64,000 bases of DNA. It comes from Cristatella mucedo. Its lineage: Eukaryota; Bryozoa; Phylactolaemata; Cristatellidae. Under the pieces are notes generated by a model, which ran no database searches, was not told the origin of the DNA, and saw nothing but the letters and a program-made list of their open reading frames with translations. Within the stretch, counting starts at the first letter, position 1, and each line of letters opens with the position of its first letter. Where the stretch lies: the NCBI GenBank assembly GCA_009760855.2, contig WPIO01000002.1, forward strand, positions 7,081,001 through 7,145,000. The letters run 5' to 3'. The translations under genes were made by a program, and so were the position numbers. This document shows, in pieces, positions 24,020 to 35,172 of the stretch.

Positions 24020-27000
24020 CTAAAGCTTTCCTATAATGTAATTTAATGTAATTTATCTCCTTTCGGAACACCACAAAGCCACAAAGACTATATGGGTGTT
24101 ACGCAGGAGAGTTTTGTGTAACGAACTCACAACCTAAGCGGCTTTCTGTACGCATTCGGTAGCCAACAGACTTCATCTCACACAACAAAGAGAAAGTGGG
24201 AAGCATAGCAGAGTCAGGAGAGCAGTTGTGGTAGTGAGTAGCATGGAAGTAGCACCTCAGGGCTGCTGGAAAGGTTGTGCTGCAATCGGCAGCAAGAGAG
24301 TAGATGACGCTGCGTAAGAATTGTGGACTTGAGTTCCAAAGTCAAGGATCTGACAAGCAAAAGCTTCAGTCGTCAACTGTCTTTAATTGGACGAATGGCA
24401 CCACTAATTTATCGTCCATCGAGAAGCTAATGGGCACGCTAAAGCGCCTAGACAGAGATTCAGTTCTCTGAGAGCCATTTATCAAGTGCATTATTATTAT
24501 TGTACTTTTTTCGCCGTAGTGGTCATTGTGGGTCAGCGTAAAAAATTTGCGCCGTATCTGTTGATTAACCGGCAGTCATTCAAGCTCTTTCAGCAAAGGA
24601 AAACTAGTCATACATCAAGAACTTGGAAACTAGCCTTGCAGCTATATTCATCACTAGCTGCAGTTGCCAAGTGGTTTTTTGGTAGCCCAGCCAAAAAGGG
24701 AATTGAAATAATCTAGCCGAGACAGAGCCAAGGAGCCTATCAATTTTTTGCAAGCCACCGTTGAAAGCAGTTCTTAATTGTAGTTAGGGATTGGAGGTGT
24801 TGGCCAGCTGTGGATGCAGTTTTCTTAAAGAAGCTTTCAACTTTAGGCAACTGTCGAAGATGACACCTAAATTTCGAGCACGCGGTGATGGTTGCCCAAC
24901 AGCATCACCTATTGCAAGAGCAAAGTCATCTAGTCCAGCCACGCGCTTGGGGTGTTTTATGAGTAGCAGTTTCATTTTATCGTCATCTATTTTAACGAAT
25001 TTTGCCGACATCATGGATCGATTATCTTCAAGGCAAGCATTTAGTTTACCTGTTGCTGAAGCAGAATCCGATGGCTTAAATGACAAATACGGTTGAATAT
25101 CGTCAGCATAAAAGTGACAGTCAATTTCATGGGCCCGAACCACTGTTTTCATAGGTTGAGTGTAAATGGAGAACAGCAAAGGACCGAGAACAAACTCTTG
25201 AGGGTCTTCACAGGTGACGTGACATTCTCGTCATTGTAGCTGCACATGATGTCACCGGTTACACTGACTAACGAGAGAACAGTTTCAGTTTAGTGCAGCC
25301 GCTTGAACCCCGATTGCATTTTTACTGAAAAAAATTGTCCAGTGTGTGCTACCAGCTGCTTAGCGATCATTTCTCCAAGAATCCTGACAGGAGACGAAGA
25401 AGGGAAACTGGGAGATAGTTTGCTAAGACCTCAGTATGTAATCCTGGCTTTTAAGTAGCTTTCTAACTACGGTCGATTTGTAGAACATGGGTACAACCCC
25501 TTTTTGTGGAGAAGTATTAAACATCTTGGTTATTGCTAGGCTATGTTTTTCTGCCAGTGAAGACCACGGAGATGATGGTATGGGGTCTTGACGAGACGAG
25601 CTCCTTTAACTCTGCCTTATTAGGGTAGCCACATCCCATGCAAAATCTACAGAAAATCGCGTAAGAAAGGTTACAGGTTGCGATACAACAATTGCTATAT
25701 TCGGAGGGTGCTTTATGGAGGCACGAATGTGAACAATTTTTCAATGACGAAGGCTGTAAACGTGTCGGCCATGCCATTAATATCTGGAGAGTAAGACCTC
25801 TTGGAATTGGCCAGCAATTGGTTTACAGTCCTATAATTCTGTATTGGGTCTGACTGGCAGGACTTCAGTATTCGATTGAAAAAAGAAGCCCTCGCCTTCT
25901 AAGCATCTGGAGGGTAGACTCAAAGGAAGTCTTCAAGGCAAGCATCCAGTTAACCATTCGCTGAAGCAGATTTCGACGGCTTAAATGACAAATACGGTTG
26001 TGCATCGTCAGCATAAAAGAGATATCCTATTCCATAGGCTTTAACTATTTTCGCCTGAAGCTGAGTATAAATGGAGAACGGCAAAGGATAGAGGGCGGAC
26101 CCTTGAGGGACTCCACAAATGACTGGTCTGGTGGAGGAGACCTGACTCACACACGACACGGATTGAACACGATCGGACAAGTAAAATTTAAGCCTCGTCA
26201 GCGACACGTCTGACAGACCGATCGTTGTTCTCAAGCGTTCAAGTAGGACATCGTGATCAATAGTATCGAAGTCAGCTAATAGATATAGCAGTGCGAGGGC
26301 AGGGACATTCCCGTCATCTTTGCTGCATATGATGTCATTGGTTACATGGAGGAAAGAAGTTTCAGTGGAGTGCTGCCGCTTGAACCCCGATTGACATTTA
26401 TCCGACATTTCCATTCTTTTCAATGAGGGCTACCAGCTGCTTTGCGAGAATTTTTTCAAGAATCTTTGACAAAAAGGGAATTAGGGAAACTGGGCGATAG
26501 TTTGCAAGAACCTTTGTACGTAATCCAGGCTTTTTAAGTATCGTTCTAATGACGACCGATTTGAAAGAATTGGGTAAAACACTTTTTCCAGAGAAGTATT
26601 ACAAAATCTAAATTGATCTACCAGTGAATAACACAGAGATGATTGAATAGGTTCTTCAGGAGATGAACTCTTTTTATTAGACCTTATTAAGGTAGCCACA
26701 TCACATGCAGAAACCTCGGAAAATCTTTTAAGGAAGGTCACAGATTCATTCAGCAATTGCTTTAGTCAGAAATGCTTTTATTGAGGCACGAATGCGAACA
26801 ATGTTTTCAGTAAAGAAAGCTGAAAATCTTTCTGCTGAGCCGTCAATATCTGGGGAGTGAGACCTCTCAGTATTCGCCAGCAGATTTCTTACCGTCTTAT
26901 AAATGTGCATTCGGTCTGACAGGCGGGGCTTCAGTTTTTGAGTGAAAAAGAAGCCCTGGCTTTTCTAAGCTTCTGGGAGTAGACTCGAAGGAAGTCTTTA

Positions 27001-27600
27001 AAATTGACTAGATGTTCAATTAACCCGGACTTCTTGAAACGGGGTTCAAGCCTGCGCTTAACACAGTGCAGCTTTTGAAGTTTTTTTGTAAATTGAAAGG
27101 AATCTTCATTTCTCAGTACACGGACAGAATGTACGGGAGCATGCTTGTCAAGAGCACTCCTAGGTGTCATGTCACTGCATCACTAAGGGTATCAAGGCTG
27201 TTGGACGAGTCTAGATTCAAATCAAGAAGACGTGCATCACATACAGATTTAAAAAAAATTGCCTCTGTCAATGCTTTTTAAGTTAAATCGCTAGACAAAC
27301 TCAACGTTACCCTGTTCGTACAAGAGAGCAGCCACAGTAAACGAGACCGAACAATGATCCAAGAGGGTCAGAGAGCACACCATGATGTCAGTCGGGCAGA
27401 CAACCTTAGTGATAACGAAATTTAGGATAAGGCCACCGACGTGAGTAGTATGATTAACGTGTCGGACCAAACTAAAGGTCTCTAGATAGTCAAGAAATTA
27501 GCGGACCTGAATGTTGCTAGGGTTGTCAACATAAATATTGAAGTCTACTGCAATCAGTACCCACCTGACAGCCAACTGTCAACAAAGTAACATTTCAAAA
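24020..27600 (-). mobile_element. LINE-B, most complete copy, pseudogenised (L2/CR1-like)
   Basis: On the minus strand, from high to low coordinate: the C-terminal part of an APE-type endonuclease (VDFNIYVDNPSNIQV near 27,500-27,550, and LLDHCSVSFTVA near 27,340), a linker (LDKHAPVHSVRV), then reverse transcriptase with QSGFKRQHSTETSFLHV, LADFDTIDHDVLLERLR, GVPQGSALYPLPFSIYT and FYADDAQPYLSFKPS (25,950-26,423). A second partial RT stretch (24,784-25,179) carries FYADDIQPYLSFKPS again and continues to the C-terminus, so part of the RT is represented twice, meaning two overlapping copies or an internal duplication. The 3' end is AATTACATTAAATTACATT at about 24,030. Stops and frameshifts are frequent. 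A LINE-A tail is nested at about 24,430-24,500. Confidence 0.85.
24430..24502 (+). mobile_element. LINE-A tail-only insertion nested in LINE-B
   Basis: CTAAAGCGCCTAGACAGAGA, the matching hairpin arm and CAAGTGCATTATTATTATT interrupt the 3' region of the minus-strand LINE-B. Confidence 0.85.
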
Positions 27601-27604
27601 ATTA

Positions 27605-27770
27605 GGGCCCGCTTAGACAGGGCTGTCAAATCCAGGTTGCTCCATGCATTTGTGAGCTCTCTTCCTAGACTTGTTTAAATCACAGATTGCAGATATTTCG
27701 GCAGGTGCCATAAGGAACTTGCAACTGGTGCAAAGCTTGTCTTACTGCGAGCCTCGATAGGGGAAAACAG
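27605..27770 (+). mobile_element. LINE-A internal fragment
   Basis: TTGCTCCATGCATTTGTGAG and AACTTGCAACTGGTGCAAAG correspond to the Leu-Val-His-Ala-Phe-Val and Leu-Gln-Leu-Val-Gln segments of the LINE-A ORF. The piece lacks both ends. Confidence 0.6.
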
Positions 27771-28084
27771 TTACTGCAGGATTAGCACTGTGTAAATTAC
27801 ACAGGCCTGCAAATGAAAACCTTATTTAGTTTGTTTTCAATTTGCTAGATGATTCAATTAAGTTTTGAGATGATCTTTTAGAATCTGTAACTCGTTTAAA
27901 CCAAGTACGTCGGTATTGCAAAAAAATTCCATTTTTATTTTACAATACTTGCAGGTGCAATACATACAGTTTTTACATTTGCTTAATAACAATATCATCT
28001 TGTTTATGCACAACTTAAACGTAAGTCTTCTTTTATTTATTCGAATGTTTTTAAACTGCCTCTTCCTCGACTTTTTGCTTTGCT

Positions 28085-29330
28085 CACATCTCAGATTGTG
28101 GCGCTTCAGGCTCTAACAGTAATTGGCCATCTTATCAACATTTTGGCAGCCTTGATATCTGCGCTCCATTTCACATATGTCCTGATGGAACCTCTAACCA
28201 TGTTCCTCGCTGAATGCTCTTAAATTTGATGGGAAAATAGTCAAGGTGCGAATTTATAAAATGCATCTCAACACTCATTCTGCGGCCAAGTGCCGCGTAG
28301 GTTGAATCTCTCAGCGACGCGCACGTAGTCAGCAGACTTGTGATTGCCGAAAAGGTTCTCCAACACAGACCTAAAACCATTCCATGCCTGCAACTATAAC
28401 CAGTCATGTTTCATGTAAGCTGAGTGTCTTTGAACAATTCTCGAAATCTGCGGACCAAACAAACGCCAGTTTTTATCTTTGCCTTGCTAATTTGAGGAAA
28501 TATTTCTTGAAGTACTTAAGGGTATCGCCGTCTCGGTTCAGAGCCTTAACATGGTTTTTCAGTAGTCCAAGCTTTACGTGCAAGGGATGAGGTCGCATTT
28601 CTTGCTGTCGGCAAGAGGAGGCTCTCGAATGCTGTCACTCCCAGGGACACAATTTGTTCGCTCTGGCCAGTCTGTTTTTCTGCAATGAAGAACGCACCGC
28701 AACTATTCCACAAACATAAGAACAAGCATATTTTGTGTAGCCCCCTTGAAGTCCAGTCAGAAGGGCAATGGCATTTAAATCGCCGCATATGAGCCAGTGG
28801 GTGATCATATTTAATTTAACCAGGAAGTATTTTTATGTTTCCGTAAGTCTCTTTCATCTCTACAGAATGTGAAGCCGGCAAAGAGAGCAAAGTTTGCTTC
28901 TATCGTGAAGTAAAACTCTCCTTACTTCGGTGGTTTGATGAATCAATGAAGAGCCTCCGCTCAGTTATGGATCATTGCACTTTTCCATTTGGTTAACTAG
29001 ACCTTCAACATTGGTGCAATAGACTAGTGAATCCTTCGTCGAAAAGAATGTGCAAAAAGCTCTTTATTACGATGTCTATACCCAGAAAATTTAGTACGAG
29101 GCGCGAGAAAATTTCTCTCTTTTAATGTAAAACAGAGGAGACGCTGAGGGCTGGTCATGGTCTTTCACTAAGTCATCAAGATCAGCTTGTGACATTAGTT
29201 TGTGTGTTGGAACATCAAAAACATCGTCGTCGTCATCAGCATCACCTTCAGCTGAACTCGAATCACTTTCCGTTAATATATAAAGTGTAGCGCGTGGAAC
29301 AGGAAATCCCACCTCTCTGTGTGTTGTACA
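28085..29330 (-). pseudogene. Decayed copy of a dispersed animal gene family (transposon-associated, function unknown)
   Basis: On the minus strand, 29,312 to 29,091 gives a Ser/Asp/Glu-rich segment followed by KLMSQADLDDLVKD, then FFSTKDSLVYCTNVEGLVNQ (frame shifted, about 29,050-28,985). 28,788-28,546 carries ICLFLCLWNSCG, and 28,407-28,171 carries VEMHFINSHLDYFP, followed in broken frames by a Met-Glu-Arg-Arg-Tyr-Gln-like stretch. From memory this set and order (SQxxLxDLVxD, KDxxVYCxxVxGL, CFLCLWDSR, HSHLDYFPxNL, MExRYQG) is shared by a family found in many copies in cnidarian and arthropod genomes, which I believe is transposon-associated. I cannot name the superfamily. Stops and frameshifts in every section make it a pseudogene. 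Confidence 0.6.
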
Positions 29331-29429
29331 GGTCGTATCGCTAAAGGAAGATTTTGATATTTAATTGTATGGTTATTATTCTTGCTGAACCCTTTGCACG
29401 TTAGTGAGCTCATAAATTGACACTTCTAA

Positions 29430-30930
29430 CCTTGCTGGCAAGTTCTGGTCTTTTTCCAGTCAGGCTTTAGAGCTAATCTTTCCTCAAAGTGAGAATTGCT
29501 TCGTGTGTACAACGACCTACGTCAGAATGCAGACATGAGTAGAGTATCTCTGCTTGTTTTGTTCGATCTTTCGGCTGCTTTTGATACTATCGATCACCGA
29601 GTCCTTCTTGAGCGCCTCTCATCTCACTTGGGCAACACTGGCACAGCTCTGCAATGGTTCAGGTCCAATCTCAGTGAGTAACTTTAGAGTATTGATGTGA
29701 ATGGACAAAGATCATCCGAGGTCCTTCTGAAATGTTGTGTACCTCGGGGCTCCGTGCTGGGTCCGGTTGTTTTCACAGTTTGTACTCTTCCTCCTGCCGA
29801 TGTGATTGCCAAGCAAAATCGAGGCTTCCACTTCTATGCCGATGACACTCCGTTGTACCTTTCCTTTGATCCCTCCCAGCCTTCGAGCACCTCAACTTCT
29901 CTCACCTCACTTGCTGCATGTATTGATGACATCCGCACATGGATGGCAGCGATATTTCTTAAATTAAATTAGGATAGAACTAACTTACTAGTTACTGGCA
30001 AACCAAGAGGGATACAGAAATTGGAAAGGCTAATGCTCAGAAATGGCTCTGCCAGCATATCTCCTGTTGAATCAGCACGAAATCTAGGTGTCATTTTCCA
30101 AAGTGACCTTAAGTTAGACGACCACATCAGCTCCACAGTCACGTCTCCCTACCATTAGCTGCATAACATTGCTAAAACTCGGGTTGTTTAGAAAAGGATA
30201 CCACATCTAAGTTGGTCCATGCATTTGTGACATGCCGTCTTGACTTCTGTAACTCACTGCTTGCCGGCCTACCGGCTTGCAAAATCAGGCGCTTACAGCT
30301 GGTGCCAAACTCTCAGCTAGGCTTGTCTGTTGTCTGAGCGTCGCAGTTGCCACATCACACCACTTCTCGCTGACCCACAATGGCTACCAGTCAAGCAACA
30401 GATCGACTTCAAGGGTTTGTTGCTCATTTTAATGTCCCTTCATTCTTTGGCTCCTGCCTACCTATCAGATCTACTCCCCACCAGGCCAAGCATCGTACCA
30501 TCCGCTTTTTGGAATCTGTTTACCAATACCTCGTACAAACCTCAAATCCTTTAGAGACCGTGCATTTAGTTCGTATGCTCCCGAAGCCAGGAACGCACTC
30601 CCAACTTGTATCGTGACATCCCTTGACTTGACCACATTTTAAGAGAAATTACAAACTCACCTATTTATAACTGCATTTAGCGGGTCCCTGCGATTCGTCC
30701 TTTATATACTTACCGTGCTGACAGTGTGCATACTGTCACTAACCACACTTGCATGCTGACCCTGTCCATGTCACCCCTAATCATGTTATCCACGTTGTTT
30801 ATCAAGCATGATACCATTTACCATTCAATTGTGTTTCCTTTGCAGCAAATGTAAAGCGCCAAGAAAAAGATTTAGTTCTCTGAGGGAGCTTTGTCAAGTG
30901 TATTATTAATATTAGTATTATCATTATTAT
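29430..30930 (+). mobile_element. LINE-A, 5'-truncated RT copy
   Basis: Begins in the RT fingers (FQSGFRANLSS-like, then LLRVYNDL at 29,496). It shows [20 protein letters not shown] and then GFHFYADDTPLYLSFDPS (catalytic FYADD intact, about 29,820-29,870). The downstream C-terminus is frame-shifted. It ends in the hairpin and an ATT tail near 30,850-30,930. Frameshifts and stop codons (for example TAA after the Phe-Arg-Ser-Asn-Leu-Ser segment) inactivate it. Confidence 0.9.
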
Positions 30931-32295
30931 AGTGATGCTGAAATGCCGATCCGAAACGTAGTCAACTTCTTCTCTTCAAATCATTAGTACTCTAAATAGC
31001 ATGCATTTGATTTGAAATTTACACAATTGTCTCAAATTCTCTGCACACGGCTTGCACATCACATGTGGCGCGAAAATCGCATCCTGATCTACCAGCTTGC
31101 GTCCGAACTAGGCATGACAACACTGTTTGATGAATGCAGTAATCTGTAGCCGCTGCTCTTTTGTCAATAATCTCCCGTAGATGTAACAGAATATATATTC
31201 GGAGAGTTCTTACACTCCCTTGGCATTGTAAATTACAAATATCCGTTTATTTAAACAACTATATCAACCAACCAAATGGCTAATTTTTCAATAAAATATA
31301 GCATACAAAAGGTATGTCATTAAGTGACTGTTAACAAGTAAACCTAATAAAATTCAATATAATTATACATAGTGCATCTCGTTAAAGTGCATCCGATCTT
31401 TGATTAAAAAAATATCTGCCAGAGCTGACATGCCAAAGCATAACAAAATAAACCATATTCACCATTTGTGATGTATATTTTGAAATGATAACAAATGTCA
31501 GGCAACTAATATCGTGCAGACCAGTGTTAGTAATTGGTCTGTCCAATCATCTTGGCTGTGTGGATTTCTCTGTGAACCATGTATTCCTGTTTTTCTGCCT
31601 GCGGCAATGGTAATTGCACTACTTTTGACGACTTAATTTTGTAAGGCTTTTGAAACGTCGTATCGCTGTTTCATTCCCTAGGTCATTTGAAATTAACGGA
31701 GTTTGGAAAATATATGCATATTTTGATAAAAATGCATGCTCAGATCATCTCATTCAAGGGGTTTTTAAGTTGAATCTGCGTCAGACTGACGACCGACAGA
31801 TATTGCATAACTCCTAGATTCAAACATCAAAAACCAGTATTCGAAGAATTTCCCATAAATTGGCAAGTGGGGTCAAAGTTCATCCAAAAGCAACATTTCT
31901 TGGTCTACAATATTGCCGAATCTTTCAGCACTGGCTGAGTATTACACGCATTTTCCTAGTTTCTTTTTTATCGGCACTCGAACACTACGCTAGCTAACAG
32001 ACGATCTATTTTTCCTTAGTTACTCAATCGGTAGCTCATTTTCTAAGATCTTGATTTAGCATTGCGCACAGTGCCAGCAAATACGTACAGTGTGCGATGA
32101 TGGAAGAGAAATGCAACAAGGAATGTACCGGAGATTGAGCAATTTAAAAGCAACACGGAAGCAACCAAAATGAATACGCTATACTAGCCAACATCGTGGT
32201 CAAAATAAACTGCCGAATGTTCGCAGGTGATATTTGTGAATGTGAACTGTTGGTACTGAAGTGATCCTATCTGTAATCGTTACTAATAAGTTAAA
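30931..32295. other. AT-rich anonymous stretch
   Basis: No frame longer than about 60 codons and no recognisable repeat. Nothing could be supported here. Confidence 0.45.
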
Positions 32296-32299
32296 TAAC

Positions 32300-32405
32300 C
32301 ATCCGATCGTGTTTCTTTTGCAGCAAATGTAAAGTGCATAGAAAGAGATTCTCTGAGGGCACTTTATCAAGTGTGTTATTATTATAATTATTATTATTAT
32401 TAAGA
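32300..32405 (+). mobile_element. LINE-A tail-only copy
   Basis: TTTTGCAGCAAATGTAAAGTG, a shortened hairpin (AAAGAGATTCTCTGAGGGCAC) and TTATTATTATAATTATT. No coding part remains. Confidence 0.8.
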
Positions 32406-32542
32406 GTGCTGTTCAAAATGGTCGGCAGCAATCATCAAGAATAAAGACGCTGCATCAGTTTTCTCTCGCTTCTTTTGTAAGCACCTTTTGGATGACAATA
32501 CCGCAAGTCCACAGTAGAAACTGTAATTTGATTATATGCAAG

Positions 32543-33888
32543 CCGGTACTGTTCCTCTGCTAACCCGCCGGTGAACAGACGTTGGATTCATCATCGTGTC
32601 GGCCAGCGCACAGCCTCGGTCGAGCAGGGGGACTGGGGTGGGAGAGAGGGGTAAAGGGGTTCGTGCTTCCCTCTGCTCCGTGCGTTGTAGATAAAACTGG
32701 TAGTGTTAGTATCAGCTGGAGTTCTGTGCGGTGTGCGAACCAAACGACAAGCTATTTCTCGGGATGGAGTCGATGACGGCCTTTGAGATGTCTTGCAAGC
32801 GTTCCAAAGCTTCGATGGCTTCGGAGACTTCGTTGCCTGGCGGCTGAATTTCGAGAGGGAGAACGAGCAAAGTTGCTATGAACCGTGTGAGTGGCACTTG
32901 TATTTGATCCTAGCGATGGAAGACAGGGCCTTCACGTTTGCCTCCAGTCTCCCGCAGGCAGTGTAAGATGACTACACCCAGCTTTGTGAGGCCCTAGTGA
33001 GGGCATTAACCTGGCCGGCCGATAGAGCGTGGTTGTTGCACGCTGATCGAGTAAAGGCTAGTCGATTTGAGAGGGCCGACTGGAGCGACCGGAAGCGGCA
33101 GCAGCGATCATCGACGGTGTCCCGGGCGACGAAGGTTTGCAAGGCAGCCGCCGTGCGGCATGAGGTGACGGCACTCCAAGCGGTGACGGTTGGCCCGGCG
33201 GCGACTGTGGGAAATGAGGCAACGGCGTTCTGAGAGTCAACGGCGTTTTGAGAGGCAACGGCATGGTACAAAGCAACGGTGCTGTGCGAGGCAACGACAT
33301 TGTGCTAGGCGTACAGCTTCGAGACTGCATCCACCAGAGATGCAACGGTCTGCGGTGCAGCGAAAGCCCTGAACGTGACGTTGGCCTTCGACAAGCCGGC
33401 GGGCTGTGACTCGGTGCCAGCTGGTCGCCGGAGAGGCTGCGCCGGCCGAAGAGGCTGCTCAGGCCGGAGAGTCCGAGCAGGCCGGAGAGTCCTAGCAGGC
33501 CGGCGACGCGGCGGTACAAGTAGACGGTACAAGTAGACGGACTCGGCGGCAGAGTCGGATGAAGCGGATGCAGCGACGGCGGCCGAGGTCCACAGTTTGC
33601 CGCTGTCGTGATATATCGTTTCATGTCAGCCACGATCTTTTTCTGTCGTTTGGTACGCACACCGCACAGATGCCAGCTGATGACCAACGCCACCAGTTAA
33701 TTCTACGGGTGGAGCACAGGCAGGCAGGACTCCTTTAGTCCCTCTCTCCCAGTCGAGTCCACCTGCTTGACCACGGCTGTGCACCGGCCGATGCCGATGA
33801 TTAATAAGAGGCGGACCAAAGCTGTGCACCGGCCGATCCCGACGATGAATCTGTTCCCCGGCGGACTAGCAGAGGACCAGTACCGGCC
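32543..33888. mobile_element. 1.35-kb element with about 205-245 bp inverted terminal repeats
   Basis: The left arm 32,543-32,749 reappears as the reverse complement at 33,644-33,888. Shared phrases are GCCGGTACTG.TCCTCTGCTA, CTGGGGTGGGAGAGAGGG against CTGGGAGAGAGGGACTAAAG, and GTGCGGTGTGCG.ACCAAACGACA. The right arm is longer because about 45 bases (GCTGTGCACCGGCCGAT...) are duplicated within it. The interior reads best on the minus strand (33,532 to 32,972, one frame interrupted by a single TAG). It encodes Arg-Pro-Ala-Arg-Thr-Leu and Gln-Asn-Ala-Val-Ala-Ser type six-residue repeats. No transposase is visible, so this is a foldback or non-autonomous DNA element, or a relic of something larger. 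Confidence 0.6.
32972..33532 (-). pseudogene. Broken repetitive ORF inside the inverted-repeat element
   Basis: One reading frame covers two open parts separated by a TAG (about 33,305). The first part has a six-residue repeat (RPARTL, RPARTL, RPEQPL, RPAQPL) and then VASLVDAVSKLYA. The second has YHAVAS, QNAVDS, QNAVAS, FPTVAA, GPTVTA and WSAVTS. The DNA shows the same 18-bp periodicity at about 33,210-33,305. I do not recognise the protein. The preserved hexad phase across a single stop suggests it was once coding. Confidence 0.4.
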
Positions 33889-33917
33889 TGAATACCATTA
33901 AACTACACGCCCCCGTA

Positions 33918-34375
33918 ATAATATAATAATGCTCTTGATAAAGCGCCCTCAGAGAACTCAATCTCTTTCTAGGCGCTTTATATTTGCTGCAAAGGGAAAC
34001 GCGCCTGAATGGTGAGTAATATCGTGCTTGATAAACAACATGAATAACATAGAAGTGATATGCACAGGGTCAGCATGCAAGTGTGGTTAGTGGCAGCATG
34101 CACAGTGTCAGCACGCATAAGCACATCAAGGACGAATCACAGGGACCCAATAAATGCTGTCCAAAATAGGTGTTTTTAAGTTCTTTTTAAATGTGGTAAA
34201 GTCAGGGGATGTTCTGACGAAAGTCAGGAGTGAGTTCCAGGCTTTGGGAGCATACGAACTAAATGCACGGTCGCCAAAGGAGTTGAGGTTTGTACGAGGT
34301 ATTGGTAAACTGTTGGATTCCGAAAAGCAGGTGGTACGATGCTTGGCCTGGTGGGAGAGACGTGACCTTAAGATC
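33918..34375 (-). mobile_element. LINE-A 3' fragment
   Basis: Minus-strand ATT tail at 33,918-33,930, hairpin GCGCCCTCAGAGAACTCAAT, UTR and the C-terminal coding part (Gly-Asp-Arg-Ala-Phe-Ser-Ser-Tyr-Ala-Pro-Lys-Ala-Trp-Asn-Ser, about 34,215-34,275). Confidence 0.88.
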
Positions 34376-34984
34376 GAAAGTGCCCAGCAGCAACACAAGT
34401 AACTGCAATGTACCACGCAGCATTGAGCGAGCCTAGCCGCTACAAATGTGACACTACACATCCAGCTCCGTATCGGCATAACAGCCAATATCAACAGGTG
34501 ACCCCACAGGCAGGCTGGCTACCTTATAGCCGATCGCAGGATTCGCGATGGAGCATTTCCTTTTGCGACCAGCCGGCAACGCCCGGCCGCCGGCCATCGT
34601 CACCGAGCTGACTTCCACAGCGGCCGTTTTGCAGACTCTATTAAGACTGTGCTGTAGAATAAGCATTCGTTACTGGAGCTTCGTTCAGCTTTTTCTGGTG
34701 TATCGAAATGTCTCGAGCCCCTACCATAGGAAAACAAGCCCGTACATATCGTAAAAGGATATGAGCACACATCCGTAGCATTGTGGTTTCCAAAAATGCC
34801 CTGAGATCGCATTGCCTTCTCACGAACACGCTCCTATCCAAATGTCACGGCTAAGCTCCGGTGGACCAGCCGGGGGGTGGGGTGGGGGTTGCAGGTCGGT
34901 TAATACCCTCGTCTGTGCATTGAGGCAGCTGATAGCTTATGCCACCGCGTATTCTTGCATGTAAAGATCTTGGGCGGCGAATCG

Positions 34985-35172
34985 GGTCTTTCAGCCCCAG
35001 CCATGATCACACTAGGTAAGGCAATTTCTTTTCACGACCTTGATATCGAGGTCATGGGTTCGAATCCTGCAGTAGGCGATCCTTTATCGCCGATGCAAAA
35101 GGTGGTGATAGCCATAAAGGCTCTTCTGTCGCTATAAAAAAGAGGATGTTCAATCAGCTAGTATTTTTTCAT
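34985..35172 (+). repeat. SINE-A copy
   Basis: CCATGATCACACTAGGTAAGG head, GGTTCGAATCC B box (about 35,058), TAGCCATAAAGGCT palindrome, then CAATCAGCTAGTATTTTTT tail. Confidence 0.82.
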
